From NCBI GenBank assembly GCA_013112585.1, contig JABFGH010000021.1, positions 1 to 64,000 of the forward strand: DNA of 64,000 bases, read 5' to 3'. The notes beneath the pieces are model-generated. The model saw nothing but the letters and a program-made list of their open reading frames with translations, was not told where the DNA came from and did not search any database. A program made the position numbers and the translations under genes. The stretch comes from Ignavibacteriota bacterium. GTDB lineage: Bacteria; Bacteroidota; Ignavibacteria; Ignavibacteriales; Melioribacteraceae. Of the stretch, positions 1 to 8,693 are shown piece after piece (the first letter of the stretch is position 1; every line of letters starts with the position of its first letter).

Positions 1-69
1 CTCCCAGATGAACTCCCCCTCACTGCTCTTATTTTGTCTACGGATTAATACTCTTCTTCTTTGTTCCAT
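1..69 (-). CDS. 5' end of an unidentified gene (partial)
   Basis: The complement reads an ATG at 69 preceded by a strong ribosome binding site (TGAGGAG, 3-4 bases upstream of the start). The frame stays open for 23 codons to the window edge and encodes a basic, arginine-rich start (MEQRRRVLIRR). It lies 52 bases downstream of the T9SS protein gene on the same strand. The product cannot be recognised from this fragment. Confidence 0.5.
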   Translation of the reverse strand, partial: MEQRRRVLIRRQNKSSEGEFIWE

Positions 70-121
70 TTTACTCCTCAGTCTTTTTTCTAAATTTAAT
101 ATTCTGAGGGGTCATTTGGCA

Positions 122-1732
122 CTATTTTACTAATATCATTTTTCTTGTGGCTGAAAAATTATTTTTACCAGAAATACTTTTTGCAACCATTCGATATATA
201 AATACACTGCTACTGAAATTAGACAGATTAACATCCAATTCATATGTCCCTTTCATAACATCAGAATTCAGTAATTCCCTTACTCTTTCGCCAACAACGT
301 TATACAACTCAATCTTAACTTTACTTTCAGCTGGAATTGAGTATTGAATTTTTGTTATTGGATTAAATGGATTTGGATAATTTTGATCTAGTCTATAAAC
401 TTTAGGAAAATTTAAATTGATTTCTAAAGGATTACTAAATTCGAAAGAGCCGTCATTATCAATTATTCTTAATCGGTATAAATAATTCCCCGTCAAGAGC
501 TGTTTGGAATCAATAAATTCATAGGCCTTTGGGGAATTTGAATTACCGGCTGCATTAATTTCACCAATATTAATCCAATCAATTTCAACTATAGAATTTT
601 TCCTTCGTTCTATTATAAATTTATATGTATTTAATTCAGTAGCTGTTTCCCATTGTAAGTGAATATTTTGTTTATCGACAGATGCTGTAAAAGAAACAAG
701 TTCGACGGGTAAGGGAAAAGCTTCAAACCTCTGAATTCTGCTATATTTAATCCCAAATAGTCCAACATATGCGTATTGCCCATTTGGACTGAAGTCAAGC
801 CCTCTTGGGAATTCATCAAAAGGTATAGAATCTGAAGGAGTAAGAGAAAAGCTATCTATGAATGTTTCTTGCATTACGTCATAAGCATACCAAGTTAGGT
901 GAGTATAAGGTCCACTACCCCTCGAATCATGAGATACCCAGAGATTTCCAGTAGTTGGATGCCATGCCGATGATTCTATAGACATTCCTTCAAGTAATGA
1001 ATTAACTAAGGTGAAAGCTGAATTTTTATTTAATCTTTGATATAAGTATAGTTTTCTAAGCGATGTCGGGAAAAATGACATCCAATATATTGAATTGCCA
1101 TCATCACTAACTTCAAGAGTCCTTGAAAATCCAGGAGGGCTTAATACTGCATTCCCGATAAAATTAAGATCAGTATCATACATACATAGCGCAGTAGATC
1201 CCCCTCCAATTACCGGTCCGACAAATATTGTCCCATCAAGTGCAACAGAGGGGGAGGTAGGTGACCCTCCAATTTCGGACAGCTCTTTGCGAGCTATACC
1301 TTGCCTTGTGATATAATTTATTTTGAAAATCTGTGATGGAGCAGCTCTTACATAAATGATGTTTCCGTTTTCGTCAACTTCCAGACCTCTGCAACCCGAA
1401 ACAGATCCTCCTTTGCCAAGGGTATCATAAATCGCACTTGTCCCGGTTCCGGTTTGAATTATTCCAATCGTATCAATGGGTGCACCGTCTGAAGAAAAAA
1501 CAAAAATAGGTGAGCACTTGATCACATCACCATGTGGCGAAATCCAATCAGATTGAAAATAACTAGAAGTCCAAATTTTTCCATTAGGATCTACAGCTAT
1601 TCCATGTGTTCCTCCTTTATAAAAGTCATTTGGAAAAGATCCGGTATATGTCCATTGGGCGTATATTTTAGAAATGTTGACAGTAACTAATATAAGTGTT
1701 ACAACCAATAATTTATTAATCCTAAATTTCAT
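122..1732 (-). CDS. Secreted beta-propeller protein with T9SS sorting domain
   Basis: A 536-residue secreted protein. It starts with a signal peptide of about 25 residues ending IYAQ. Residues 40-340 carry repeated NHL/SMP-30-like blades (for example IAVDPNGKIW, LEVDENGNIIYV, LDFSPNGQYAYVG). A fibronectin-like domain common in Bacteroidota follows (from LPVELVSFTA, about 342-440). The last 85 residues are a Por secretion tail with QNYPNPFNP near residue 452. By family knowledge such proteins cross the outer membrane through the type IX system and are anchored or released at the cell surface. The ligand or substrate is unknown. It is transcribed away from the hybrid kinase gene at 2016, which lies upstream on the same strand. 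Confidence 0.9.
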   Translation of the reverse strand: MKFRINKLLVVTLILVTVNISKIYAQWTYTGSFPNDFYKGGTHGIAVDPNGKIWTSSYFQSDWISPHGDVIKCSPIFVFSSDGAPIDTIGIIQTGTGTSAIYDTLGKGGSVSGCRGLEVDENGNIIYVRAAPSQIFKINYITRQGIARKELSEIGGSPTSPSVALDGTIFVGPVIGGGSTALCMYDTDLNFIGNAVLSPPGFSRTLEVSDDGNSIYWMSFFPTSLRKLYLYQRLNKNSAFTLVNSLLEGMSIESSAWHPTTGNLWVSHDSRGSGPYTHLTWYAYDVMQETFIDSFSLTPSDSIPFDEFPRGLDFSPNGQYAYVGLFGIKYSRIQRFEAFPLPVELVSFTASVDKQNIHLQWETATELNTYKFIIERRKNSIVEIDWINIGEINAAGNSNSPKAYEFIDSKQLLTGNYLYRLRIIDNDGSFEFSNPLEINLNFPKVYRLDQNYPNPFNPITKIQYSIPAESKVKIELYNVVGERVRELLNSDVMKGTYELDVNLSNFSSSVFIYRMVAKSISGKNNFSATRKMILVK

Positions 1733-2015
1733 AACTCCTCCTAAAAATCATTCATATTATTAAATTTATTATTATTTTTTAATTCTGATAATAAGCTTGA
1801 AGTAAAGTGCAAGTAGTGGGATGTATCAATCTTCTATCAAATTTTTAATAGATTATCTAATCATCAATAATGATAAATAATAAGTAAATTGCTCACAGAA
1901 CTGTCTCCAAATTTATTACTATTGTCTCATTTAGGATGATTTCAAATCGGTGAAAGCAATTACTCTATGTTGTTCCAAAAGTAAACTACTAGCTTATGTT
2001 GGTTCTTCTCAGCTT

Positions 2016-4280
2016 TCAAAATTCAGAAGGGTTGGTGCCGAATTCTCGCTTAAAACATTTTGTGAAATAAGAAAGATTATTAAAGCCAACCTGGTATGCT
2101 GTTTCTGTTACTGTTGCGGATTTTCGTGAGAGAATTTGGTAAGCAGTTTTTAATTTAATAGATCTGATAAATTCTCCGGGTGTGAGATTTGTTAACCCCT
2201 TTATTTTCCTATTCAGATGTGCGCGGCTAATAAGCAAACTTTCTGCAAATTTTTTTGTGTCAAAATCAAATCTATCAATATTATCATTAACAACTTTAAT
2301 TGCTCTGGCAAGAAATTCTTCATCCATAGAAGTGGTTGTTAAATTCGAAGGTTCAATCAAAACATCTTTACGAAAATGCTCCCATAATTTTTTTCGTTTT
2401 TCAAATATATTATTTATTCGAATTTTTAATTCATCTGCATTAAATGGTTTGGTTAAGTAGCTGTCCGCTCCGGTTCTTAATCCCCTAAGTTTACTTTCCT
2501 CGGACGCTTTTGCAGTTAACATAATAATGGGCAGGTGACAAGTTTGAATATCATTTTTAAGTTTATTGCAAAATTCTATTCCATCCATTACAGGCATCAT
2601 AACATCACTTATTATTAAATCGGGCATTTGCTCGCGTACTTTTTTATATCCGTCTTTTCCGTTTGAAGCAAAAATTAATTTGTAGTCTGCCCTTAAAATT
2701 GAATTTAGAAATGTTTGAACATCAAGATTATCTTCTGTTATCAATATAAGTGGCTGATCTTTAAAATGAATTTTCTGTTTTTCAGGAGATAATTGCTCAG
2801 GAACTAAATTTAATTTCTCACTTTGATACCCACTATATTCATCCAATTCAACAGCATTAATAAGCTTTGATTTATCCATGGGTAACGATATCCTAAATAT
2901 GCTGCCTTTACTCGGTTCACTTTCTACAGTAATTGAACCACAATGAAGGTCAACCAATTCTTTTACCAGAGCAAGACCAATTCCACTTCCGCCAAATTTT
3001 CTTGATGAACCGCTATCTGCTTGATAAAATCTATCAAATATATTTAATAATTGTTTTGCGTTTATACCTACACCGGAATCTTTTACGATTATATTCAAAT
3101 TTGTATGGCTTTTATTTATTTGTAAAGAAATACTTCCGCCATTGTCTGTAAATTTAAAACCGTTATTTAATAAGTTAAAAATTATTTTGTCAAATTTGTC
3201 TCTATCAACCCATACTAATTGTTCCTCTATATTTGAGTTTACATTGAAACTGATATTTTTCGTTTTTGCAATTGATTCAAAAGAGGAGCAGAGCAGCTTT
3301 GTATGACTTATTATTTCAGTTTCACTAATTTGTAAATTTAATTTTCCAGCTTCCAGTTTTGATAAATCTAATAATTGATTTATTAATTGCTTCAATCGAA
3401 TGGCATTTCTTTGAATGAGATTTAATTCACTATTAAATTGAGGCGCTGTTTCTAAAAGTGTAGTTACTGGTCCTAAAATTAGTGTTAGTGGCGTTCTAAA
3501 CTCGTGTGAAATGTTAGCAAAGAATCTTGATTTTAGTTCATTTACTTCTTTCAATCTTTTTGATTCAGCTTGGATTGCGGAGGATCGAATTACATTTTTT
3601 GCCAGATTGAATGACATTATTACTATGAATATTGTATAACTGAATTCACTGGCTGTAAGTATAGGACCCTTACCAAAAAAGAATAAGATGTCAAAATATG
3701 TTGAAATGAACATAATTGTATAAGCTAACAGCAAAAATTTTGCTGTTTTGTTCTTCTTTCTCCATGATTTTACACAGAGGTAAACCGAGTAAGAGTATGC
3801 ACTATACAAGAGGATATTGTAAAATACCAATGTCCACCGGACATTCTTCTGTTCAATAAATGTATAAAATGTTTCTCCCCAAATATTTTTAAATGTAGTA
3901 AGTTGATCATAGGTATGAAGTGTAATTCCATTTTCCAAATAGATATTTAGAAATAGTGGGACTGTAAAATAAATTAAAAAGAATTTTTCTATTTTTTTAT
4001 TTTTTTCATTAAGAAATGATTGAGTGAATAAAACGAAGAAAATAGTCGCAATACCATAAGTAGTGTACAGCAACTTATAATAAGCAAGACTTAATTTGAC
4101 TTCCGGTGTTTTAACCATCATCATCATCCCAAATGCGGATAAGCCAATACAAAATGAAAGCAGAGCAAAATATATATGAACACTATCTTTCTTTTTAATA
4201 CCTATAAATAAATGTTGAAAAGTTACAAACAGGTTTATTCCAAGTAGTACTGACCAAAGAACTATTGCAGGAGTTACCAT
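2016..4280 (-). CDS. Hybrid histidine kinase / response regulator with AraC output
   Basis: A 754-residue one-protein two-component system. About seven membrane segments fill residues 1-225. Then come a HisKA domain with phospho-acceptor His259 in NISHEFRTP and an HATPase domain with N box (NLLNNGFKF) and G boxes (DSGVGI, GSGIGLALV). A receiver domain begins near 505, with its Asp in LIISDVMMPVMDG near 558. The AraC-type helix-turn-helix occupies about 640-754. In Bacteroidota, hybrids of this layout usually sense an extracellular or membrane signal and control a nearby operon. Here the sensor is a membrane bundle rather than the large periplasmic propeller of Sus-type regulators. The neighbouring T9SS gene on the same strand is a possible target, which is inference. 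Confidence 0.93.
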   Translation of the reverse strand: MVTPAIVLWSVLLGINLFVTFQHLFIGIKKKDSVHIYFALLSFCIGLSAFGMMMMVKTPEVKLSLAYYKLLYTTYGIATIFFVLFTQSFLNEKNKKIEKFFLIYFTVPLFLNIYLENGITLHTYDQLTTFKNIWGETFYTFIEQKNVRWTLVFYNILLYSAYSYSVYLCVKSWRKKNKTAKFLLLAYTIMFISTYFDILFFFGKGPILTASEFSYTIFIVIMSFNLAKNVIRSSAIQAESKRLKEVNELKSRFFANISHEFRTPLTLILGPVTTLLETAPQFNSELNLIQRNAIRLKQLINQLLDLSKLEAGKLNLQISETEIISHTKLLCSSFESIAKTKNISFNVNSNIEEQLVWVDRDKFDKIIFNLLNNGFKFTDNGGSISLQINKSHTNLNIIVKDSGVGINAKQLLNIFDRFYQADSGSSRKFGGSGIGLALVKELVDLHCGSITVESEPSKGSIFRISLPMDKSKLINAVELDEYSGYQSEKLNLVPEQLSPEKQKIHFKDQPLILITEDNLDVQTFLNSILRADYKLIFASNGKDGYKKVREQMPDLIISDVMMPVMDGIEFCNKLKNDIQTCHLPIIMLTAKASEESKLRGLRTGADSYLTKPFNADELKIRINNIFEKRKKLWEHFRKDVLIEPSNLTTTSMDEEFLARAIKVVNDNIDRFDFDTKKFAESLLISRAHLNRKIKGLTNLTPGEFIRSIKLKTAYQILSRKSATVTETAYQVGFNNLSYFTKCFKREFGTNPSEF

Positions 4281-4588
4281 TGCAAACTCAATTAACTTAT
4301 TAATGCCTATTTAATAAAATGAGAGGGAACTGAAAATTCGTAATTAATTTTCTGTTAAGAAGAGATAGTGAATTTTTTATAGAATACTAGAAAAATAATC
4401 GATCTGTAATTCCCGTGCCTGAATGTGGATAAGTGGTCTTAATATAAAATATTTATGTAAATATTCAAATTAAAACTTTTAATAAATTGCTTGAATGATA
4501 GATCGGATTATGGAAAAGCTACATGGTTGCAAGATTGTCGGAAGACTGAATATTAATATTTTCAATTACCGCCTGCCGATAAGCATGA
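4281..4588. other. Intergenic region between lspA and the hybrid kinase gene
   Basis: A gap of about 308 bases lies upstream of the hybrid kinase gene and downstream of lspA. Its left 200 bases are AT-rich and probably contain the kinase promoter, though no clear -7 box was picked out. Its right part from about 4508 is a degenerate copy of a repeat found near the Fic gene. Confidence 0.5.
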
Positions 4589-4600
4589 TTACAAGCTGCC
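4508..4600 (+). repeat. Degenerate copy of the composite intergenic repeat
   Basis: The stretch containing GCTACATGG, then TATTTTCAATTACCGCCTGCC, then ATGATTACAAG aligns by eye with 16026-16100 (GCTATATGG, then ATTTTCAATTCCCGCCTGCC, then ATGACAAG). The copy at 14514-14580 is similar. The 3' edge overlaps the last codons and stop of lspA, so the lspA stop codon lies in repeat-derived sequence. Confidence 0.5.
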
Positions 4601-5182
4601 GTTTTTCGACTCTACATTTTCAATCTCTCCATGCTCTTCTTTCTCAGCTTCTTTACGTTTTAACATCTCAACGTTTTTCCGCTCTGAATATTTTTCCATA
4701 ATTGCAGCGACCAAAATCAAACCCACTCCGGTAGTCACATACATATCGGCTACATTAAAAATACCGGTATGAATTCCGCCTGCCTGAAGCAGAATAAAAT
4801 CAATTACTTTACCGTCATTAAAAAATCTATCAATTAAATTACCGAACCCGCCGCCGAGAAAAAGTAGAAATGCAGAGGTTTGAATTTTTGTTAAATCATC
4901 TTTATAAACAATATACCCAAGTAAAAATAAAAGCAGACCAAAAACAAAAAATTGAAAAATTAGAACTTTAAAAAATTCCGGAATAGAACTGCCGAAACTT
5001 AGCATACCGCCTGTGTTTTCAGCATAAACTAATTTTATAAATCCGCCGAGGTAAGTAACGGAGGGTTTAAATTGTAGATTAGCCTGTGCAATTTCTTTTG
5101 TAACTAAATCAATAATTATTAAAACTATTATTATCGGTAAAACGAATCCAAGTTTCTTTAATATGTTACTATAATTTTTCAT
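4589..5182 (-). CDS. lspA: Lipoprotein signal peptidase (signal peptidase II)
   Basis: A 197-residue inner-membrane aspartyl protease that removes the signal peptide from prolipoproteins after lipidation. Four hydrophobic segments are visible. The two catalytic aspartates sit in the conserved GNLIDRF and FNVADMYV motifs, and the ENTGGMLSFG motif is also present. The C-terminal 30 residues are highly charged (EMLKRKEAEKEEHGE) and exceed the usual family length of about 160. The very end appears to be encoded by a degenerate intergenic repeat. Several lipoproteins in this window (22496, 34534, 50776, 57171) would be substrates of this pathway. Confidence 0.95.
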   Translation of the reverse strand: MKNYSNILKKLGFVLPIIIVLIIIDLVTKEIAQANLQFKPSVTYLGGFIKLVYAENTGGMLSFGSSIPEFFKVLIFQFFVFGLLLFLLGYIVYKDDLTKIQTSAFLLFLGGGFGNLIDRFFNDGKVIDFILLQAGGIHTGIFNVADMYVTTGVGLILVAAIMEKYSERKNVEMLKRKEAEKEEHGEIENVESKNGSL

Positions 5183-5498
5183 TCAAATCGCTTTCATTAA
5201 TTCTGTTGCACTAAAAAATAAAAACTCGGTATGAATTTATTAAATGCAGAAGTTTTAACAAACTTATTAATTTGCAAACAACTATATATACTAAAGATGA
5301 TATGGATTTCGGAAAATAAAAATTAACGTCATTGCGAGGAATCCTTCAGCTGACGGATGACGAAGCAATCTGATGAAAAGAAAGTTAAATTAACAGATTG
5401 CTTCAAAAAAAACTCTCGCAATGACCGCATTGTTTTGAACATATTAACGAAAACCACTTTAGTAATTTAACATCAATCGTGTAGTTTATTCAATAATA
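5183..5498. other. Intergenic region between the ABC transporter gene and lspA
   Basis: This 316-base gap contains a palindromic repeat at 5328-5425 and otherwise AT-rich sequence. No convincing gene was seen. Confidence 0.5.
5328..5425. repeat. Double-palindrome interspersed repeat, copy 1
   Basis: Outer arms GTCATTGCGAG (5328-5338) and CTCGCAATGAC (5415-5425) are perfect reverse complements. Inner arms GAAGCAATCTG (5362-5372) and CAGATTGCTTC (5394-5404) also pair. A second copy with the same arms lies at 19048-19130. The GTCATTGCGAG...GAAGCAATCT motif is a recurrent non-coding repeat in many bacterial genomes. Confidence 0.85.
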
Positions 5499-7262
5499 TT
5501 AAATCCTAGCTTGATATGTGTAAAGCTGATAATATCGTCCTTCTGCTTTAATTAATTCATCATGCGTGCCTTGCTCTGCAATTCTTCCATTTTCAATTAC
5601 AAGAATTTGGTCAGCCTGCCTGATTGTACTTAATCTATGTGCAATTACAAATGTTGTTCTGCCTTTAATCAGTTCCGCCAAACTTTTTTGAATGTACATT
5701 TCACTTTCTGTATCAAGGTTGGATGTTGCTTCATCTAAAATTAATATTTTAGGATTTGCCAATACTGCACGTGCGATAGCAACTCTCTGCCGCTGCCCGC
5801 CGGAAAGTTTAACTCCGCGTTCTCCGATCAATGTATCGAGTCCCTCTTCCAGTTTATCGGTGAATTCTTTTACATGTGCGGCATTAATTGCTCTTTGAAT
5901 TTCCGCCTCGCTGGCTTCCGGTTTTGGGAATAAAATATTTTCTCGAATTGTTCCTTCGTACAAAAAATCATCCTGCAGCACGACTCCTAAATTTGATCGG
6001 TAATCGTTAAGCTTGATTGTCGAGAGATCAATGCCGTCAACTGTAATTTTGCCGGAAGTGGGATTGAGAAATGAAGCCGCTAATCCCGCAATTGTTGTTT
6101 TACCCGAACCGGAAGTACCGACCAGAGCAGTAACCGATCCCGCCTCTGCGGTCAAATTAATATCATGCAGAACTTGCTTACCTTTTTCATAAGAAAAATT
6201 CACATTCTCAAATTTTATATTTCCTTTAAGATCAGTAAGCCGGTTAACTCTTTCAGGTTCATCACCTTCAATTGCGGAATTCAATATTTCTTCTGTTCTA
6301 TCAAGTCCGGCAAATGCCTCTGTAATTTGACTGCCGATATTACTCATCTGCACGATCGGGGCGATTAAAAATCCAAGGTAAAGAGTGAATGCAAAAAAAT
6401 CACCGATAGTCATTTCTCCGTTGATGATCAATGTTGCGCCGATGCCCATAATTGCAACGCTGGCGAATCCGAGCAATAGGGTAGCTGAGGATGTAACAAG
6501 ACTAGTTGAAGTGAGTGACTTTTTAACATTCTGAAAAATTCTATCAACACCTTTTTCAAATTCGGCTATCTCGTAAGTTTCGGCGTTGAACCCTTTAATT
6601 ACTCTTATTCCGTTTAATGATTCAGTAAGCCTGCCTTGAACATCTGCATTTATCTTTCCGCGCTCTCTAAAAATTGGTCTAATGAATGCAAATGCTTTTA
6701 GAGAAATTAATCCAAAAATAATTAGGGGAACCATTACATAAATTGTCATGGTCGGGTTTATTCTAATAAGGAGTACGAATGCTACAATAGCCGTAAGCAC
6801 TCCGCCGAATAGCTGAACAAGCCCTGTCCCGACTAAATTCCTTACACCTTCAACATCACGCATAATTCTCGAAACAAGCTCGCCCGATTTTGTGTTATCG
6901 AAATATTTAATGGGGAGATAAATTATATGCTTCTGCACAGTGGCGCGTAGAATTGAGATCAGGTGCTGGGCTTCAACACTAAGCAGACGGGTAAGGGAAT
7001 AAGAAGTAACCGACTGCACCAAAACTGCGCCTGCAACAACTGCCAGCAGGGTGTAAAGCATTTCAAGGTTAGATTTATTTATCACTTCATCAATTAAATA
7101 TTTACTTGCACCGGGCAGTACTAAACCCGACAATCTATTTAGTATAATTAAAACCAAACCGAGCAGAAGAATATAGCGGCGCGGGAAAATTATATTTTTA
7201 AAAATATAGCCGACACTCGAAAGCTTTATCTTTTTCTTTTTTTTACTCTCTTTATCACTCAC
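5499..7262 (-). CDS. ABC exporter half-transporter (MsbA/MDR type)
   Basis: A 587-residue fused permease-ATPase expected to act as a homodimer in the inner membrane, exporting lipid or drug-like substrates. Residues about 25-320 hold six membrane helices. The ATPase domain has Walker A GTSGSGKTT near residue 385, the signature LSGGQRQR, Walker B ILILDEATS and the H-loop AHRLST. The N-terminus is very lysine-rich. Eighteen bases separate the upstream TetR gene's stop from this start, so the two form an operon and the TetR protein probably controls the exporter. The substrate cannot be told from sequence. Confidence 0.93.
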   Translation of the reverse strand: MSDKESKKKKKIKLSSVGYIFKNIIFPRRYILLLGLVLIILNRLSGLVLPGASKYLIDEVINKSNLEMLYTLLAVVAGAVLVQSVTSYSLTRLLSVEAQHLISILRATVQKHIIYLPIKYFDNTKSGELVSRIMRDVEGVRNLVGTGLVQLFGGVLTAIVAFVLLIRINPTMTIYVMVPLIIFGLISLKAFAFIRPIFRERGKINADVQGRLTESLNGIRVIKGFNAETYEIAEFEKGVDRIFQNVKKSLTSTSLVTSSATLLLGFASVAIMGIGATLIINGEMTIGDFFAFTLYLGFLIAPIVQMSNIGSQITEAFAGLDRTEEILNSAIEGDEPERVNRLTDLKGNIKFENVNFSYEKGKQVLHDINLTAEAGSVTALVGTSGSGKTTIAGLAASFLNPTSGKITVDGIDLSTIKLNDYRSNLGVVLQDDFLYEGTIRENILFPKPEASEAEIQRAINAAHVKEFTDKLEEGLDTLIGERGVKLSGGQRQRVAIARAVLANPKILILDEATSNLDTESEMYIQKSLAELIKGRTTFVIAHRLSTIRQADQILVIENGRIAEQGTHDELIKAEGRYYQLYTYQARI

Positions 7263-7280
7263 TGATGTTCTCGTTTCTAA

Positions 7281-7871
7281 TCAAAAATTTAAAATTAATT
7301 TTAACTGTTCATCCAAATGTTTATTAAACTCTTCGTACGATTGCGGGTAACGCTGATTGATATAAAATAATAACAACCCCGTTATTGTTAGTCGTAATTG
7401 ATCCTTTAATTGTTCAGCCTGCCTTTTCGTTATCACTTTTTTGCTGATGAGATGATTCCAATCATCCTCACACAGCCGGTCAATAAAAGTTCTAATTAGT
7501 TCAACCGTAGGCTGCTTCGAAGCAAGGTCACTGATTTTCTCTAAGAAGAAAAGCTCGAAGATGCCTGTGTACTGAACAAAATATTTTACGTATGATTTAC
7601 AGATCAGCTTCAATCGTTTTTTACCCGGTGAAACATTTGCCGTATCAATCTTAACACTTTCCCCGCATTCATCCTGAAAATCCTTCACACATTCGTAGAT
7701 CAGTTCCTTACTGTCGCCGAAATAATTGTAAAGAGTAGCATAGGAATAACCTGCACGCTCTGCAATATTCCTGACGCTGATGCATCGTAAACCTTCACCC
7801 TTAAGAATTTCCTTTGTGGCTTCAATAAAATAGCCGCGCATTCTCTCTTCTTGAATTTCTTTGTTTTTCAT
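7281..7871 (-). CDS. TetR-family transcriptional regulator
   Basis: The N-terminal helix-turn-helix is clear (ISVRNIAERAGYSYATLYNYF), with an all-alpha ligand-binding region after it. The ATG at 7871 (196 residues) is preferred over a GTG three codons upstream at 7880 because the segment TAGGTG sits just upstream and translation from MKNKEIQEERMRG is typical. It is cotranscribed with the ABC exporter. A 15-bp perfect palindrome upstream is a likely autoregulatory operator. By analogy with such pairs it represses the exporter until an effector binds. Confidence 0.88.
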   Translation of the reverse strand: MKNKEIQEERMRGYFIEATKEILKGEGLRCISVRNIAERAGYSYATLYNYFGDSKELIYECVKDFQDECGESVKIDTANVSPGKKRLKLICKSYVKYFVQYTGIFELFFLEKISDLASKQPTVELIRTFIDRLCEDDWNHLISKKVITKRQAEQLKDQLRLTITGLLLFYINQRYPQSYEEFNKHLDEQLKLILNF

Positions 7872-7880
7872 TATTAACAC

Positions 7881-8213
7881 CTATTTGAAAAAATAATGGT
7901 GCTAATATAATTAACACTGTTAATAAAATCAAATAAATTTAGTCAGTTTTTTTTGTGTCACATCTGAACCCTGAAACTTAGAAAAAGGCAAACCCGTGTT
8001 TCTCAATCAGTCTTATTGCTTCGATACAACCGCTTAGCGATATTACCTGCATATCCAAAAGGGATGCTCTTGGCACCGGTAGTCAGCAATAAAAAAAATC
8101 AATTACCGTTTCACGATTATTCGATTACCGATTTCCCGTCTCTACTTTCTCTACGTTGGTATTTAAATTTTAAAAGGGTGTCACGGTTGTACCGTGAAAC
8201 CTGGTATTTAAAC
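7881..8213. other. Intergenic region upstream of the TetR gene
   Basis: A 333-base gap. The left 60 bases hold the TetR promoter region and a palindrome at 7910-7924. Positions 8070-8140 resemble the end of the composite repeat at 16097-16150 (GCAGCCATAAAAAGAAATT, CACGATTATTCGATTA). Positions 8173-8200 contain GGGTGTCACGG, shared with the hairpin at 13888. No gene was supported. Confidence 0.5.
7910..7924. promoter_or_regulatory. Putative TetR operator
   Basis: A perfect 15-bp palindrome, ATTAACAcTGTTAAT, lies about 39 bases upstream of the TetR start. A half-site ATTAACACC overlaps the start region at 7872-7882. Size, symmetry and position fit TetR autoregulation, but binding is inferred. 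Confidence 0.55.
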
Positions 8214-8567
8214 TTATAATTGGTAGGATTCCTTAATGTAACCTTCAACTTTCTTTTTTATTACTTCCTCTTCATTATGAATTTTCAAATGTCTGCGGAA
8301 TTTGCCGGAGCCTTCCAGCAATTTATCTTTATCCTCCAAAAGATATCCAAGATCGAACTCAACTGAGATATGATTTTTGTGCAAGAATAAACCGCAGAAC
8401 ATACGTCCCGGAGTGGAATAAATAATTCCGCCGTACATTTTCTTTTCTTCAGCATCAGGCGCTAATTTGAAGACCATTTTTCTTAGAGAAATTATGATGG
8501 GTGCGAGGAGGGGATTAACCAGTTCGTTGTCTTGAAGGAGTTTTTTAATTTCTGGATTGTTTTTCAT
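8214..8567 (-). CDS. DUF1801 domain protein (YdhG-like)
   Basis: A 117-residue cytoplasmic protein with the DUF1801 layout: an N-terminal helix, the MYGGIIYSTPGRMFCGLFLHKNHISV core, and the characteristic ending GSGKFRRHLKI followed by a helical tail. The family adopts a frataxin-like fold and has been linked loosely to iron handling. A precise function is not established. It stands alone between intergenic repeats and the large TPR protein gene. Confidence 0.8.
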   Translation of the reverse strand: MKNNPEIKKLLQDNELVNPLLAPIIISLRKMVFKLAPDAEEKKMYGGIIYSTPGRMFCGLFLHKNHISVEFDLGYLLEDKDKLLEGSGKFRRHLKIHNEEEVIKKKVEGYIKESYQL

Positions 8568-8693
8568 TTAATACAGCAATAATTTTATTGTTACAAAAGC
8601 AAATTTGTTAAAATGGAAAAATGAGCATTATAATTAAACATGTCAAATGTTAAAAAAGCTTTCTTCTTAAGACAATGTTTGTATGTACTTTTA

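Noticed and set aside
8016-8219. A 67-codon plus-strand frame
   Set aside because: It crosses repeat fragments between two genes and shows no protein-like pattern.
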